NCBI RefSeq assembly: GCF_003634555.1
Contig: NZ_RBKS01000001.1
Span: forward strand, 1,922,001-1,986,000
DNA length: 64,000 nucleotides
From: Frondihabitans australicus
GTDB taxonomy: Bacteria; Actinomycetota; Actinomycetes; Actinomycetales; Microbacteriaceae
Reading direction: 5' to 3'
A model generated the notes under the pieces. The model was not told the DNA's origin. It made no database searches and saw nothing but the letters and a program-made list of their open reading frames with translations. The stretch's first letter is position 1. Each line of letters opens with the position of its first letter. Positions 63,854 to 64,000 of this stretch are shown here, piece after piece. Position numbers and translations under genes: made by a program.

Positions 63854-64000
63854 TCACGCTCCCGCGAGCAGTCCGACGATTGAGTCGAGCGCGCCCGGCA
63901 CCAGCGCGTAGTACGCCCAGGTGCCGCGCCTGTCGCGGGTGAGTATGCCGGCGTCGACGAGGATCTTCAGGTGGTGCGACACCGTGCCCTGCGACAGTCC
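63854..64000 (-). CDS. ArsR-family regulator, C-terminal part only
   Basis: 48 residues are visible; the gene runs off the right edge. LSQGTVSHHLKILVDAGILTRDRRGTWAYYALVPGAL is the recognition helix and wing of an ArsR/SmtB winged HTH. The metal-binding residues, if any, are outside the window. Confidence 0.75.
   Translation of the reverse strand, partial: GLSQGTVSHHLKILVDAGILTRDRRGTWAYYALVPGALDSIVGLLAGA

Overview
The window is high-GC, densely packed DNA from an actinobacterium, most likely a member of the Microbacteriaceae. The reasons are the frequent GTG starts, actinobacterial protein families (a TIGR03086-type protein, DUF3097, DUF3039, DUF3054, a DUF7882-type protein), teichoic-acid-type wall genes, and a GatCAB operon beside ligA and mnmA. 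The family assignment is an inference from gene content; no rRNA is present.

Layout. Positions 1-5.6 kb hold metabolic and redox genes: a TIGR03086 protein, an MpaB-like oxygenase, an SDR, an acyl-CoA ligase and a uronate-dehydrogenase-like protein. Positions 5.7-8.5 kb hold a DUF7882 protein and an accessory module: an orphan ESX-type toxin with a C-terminal TNT (NAD glycohydrolase) domain, a translationally coupled immunity candidate, and a second immunity-like gene interrupted by an in-frame TAG. Positions 8.6-13.7 kb hold small conserved proteins, a nucleoside deaminase, a 38-bp tandem repeat, a secreted SGNH hydrolase, and an ECF sigma/anti-sigma pair whose apparent promoter recurs upstream of a free-standing sigma region 4 protein. 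Positions 13.7-30.0 kb are core housekeeping: gatCBA, ligA, mnmA, tRNA-Leu, rdgB-rph, murI and pncB, plus two transporter-type membrane proteins.

Positions 30.1-32.6 kb hold the most interesting locus. It is an AT-rich promoter followed by a 57-residue protein that is little more than an LAYTG-type sorting signal, then an exosortase/archaeosortase-superfamily membrane peptidase with Cys/Arg/His, then an overlapping processive GT2 glycosyltransferase. Positions 32.6-36.3 kb encode an ABC exporter whose ATPase has an Ala/Pro/Lys-rich N-terminal extension of about 430 residues. Positions 36.7-44.9 kb form a wall-glycopolymer cluster: cytidylyltransferase, TagG/TagH-type exporter, TagF-like polymerase, CDP-alcohol phosphotransferase and two GT2 enzymes. 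Positions 45-53 kb hold a trypsin-like PDZ protease, an aminotransferase, a nitrilase-family amidase, a GH32 enzyme, a fatty acid desaturase and a secreted lectin-repeat protein.

At 53.2 kb a strong terminator is followed by only the 3' half of an initiator-tRNA gene. Geometry suggests this is a displaced attachment-site copy, so the sequence to its right (53.2 kb to the window end) looks like an acquired island. It carries a probably 5'-truncated LAFTG-anchored PKD protein, two TetR regulators next to divergent genes, an operon of an MFS exporter, a 74-residue protein and a membrane/ferredoxin-reductase fusion, a PHP-family phosphatase between two similar 24-bp repeats, an antitoxin remnant, long gene-poor patches and an incomplete ArsR regulator at the edge. 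No integrase, transposase or CRISPR array was seen.
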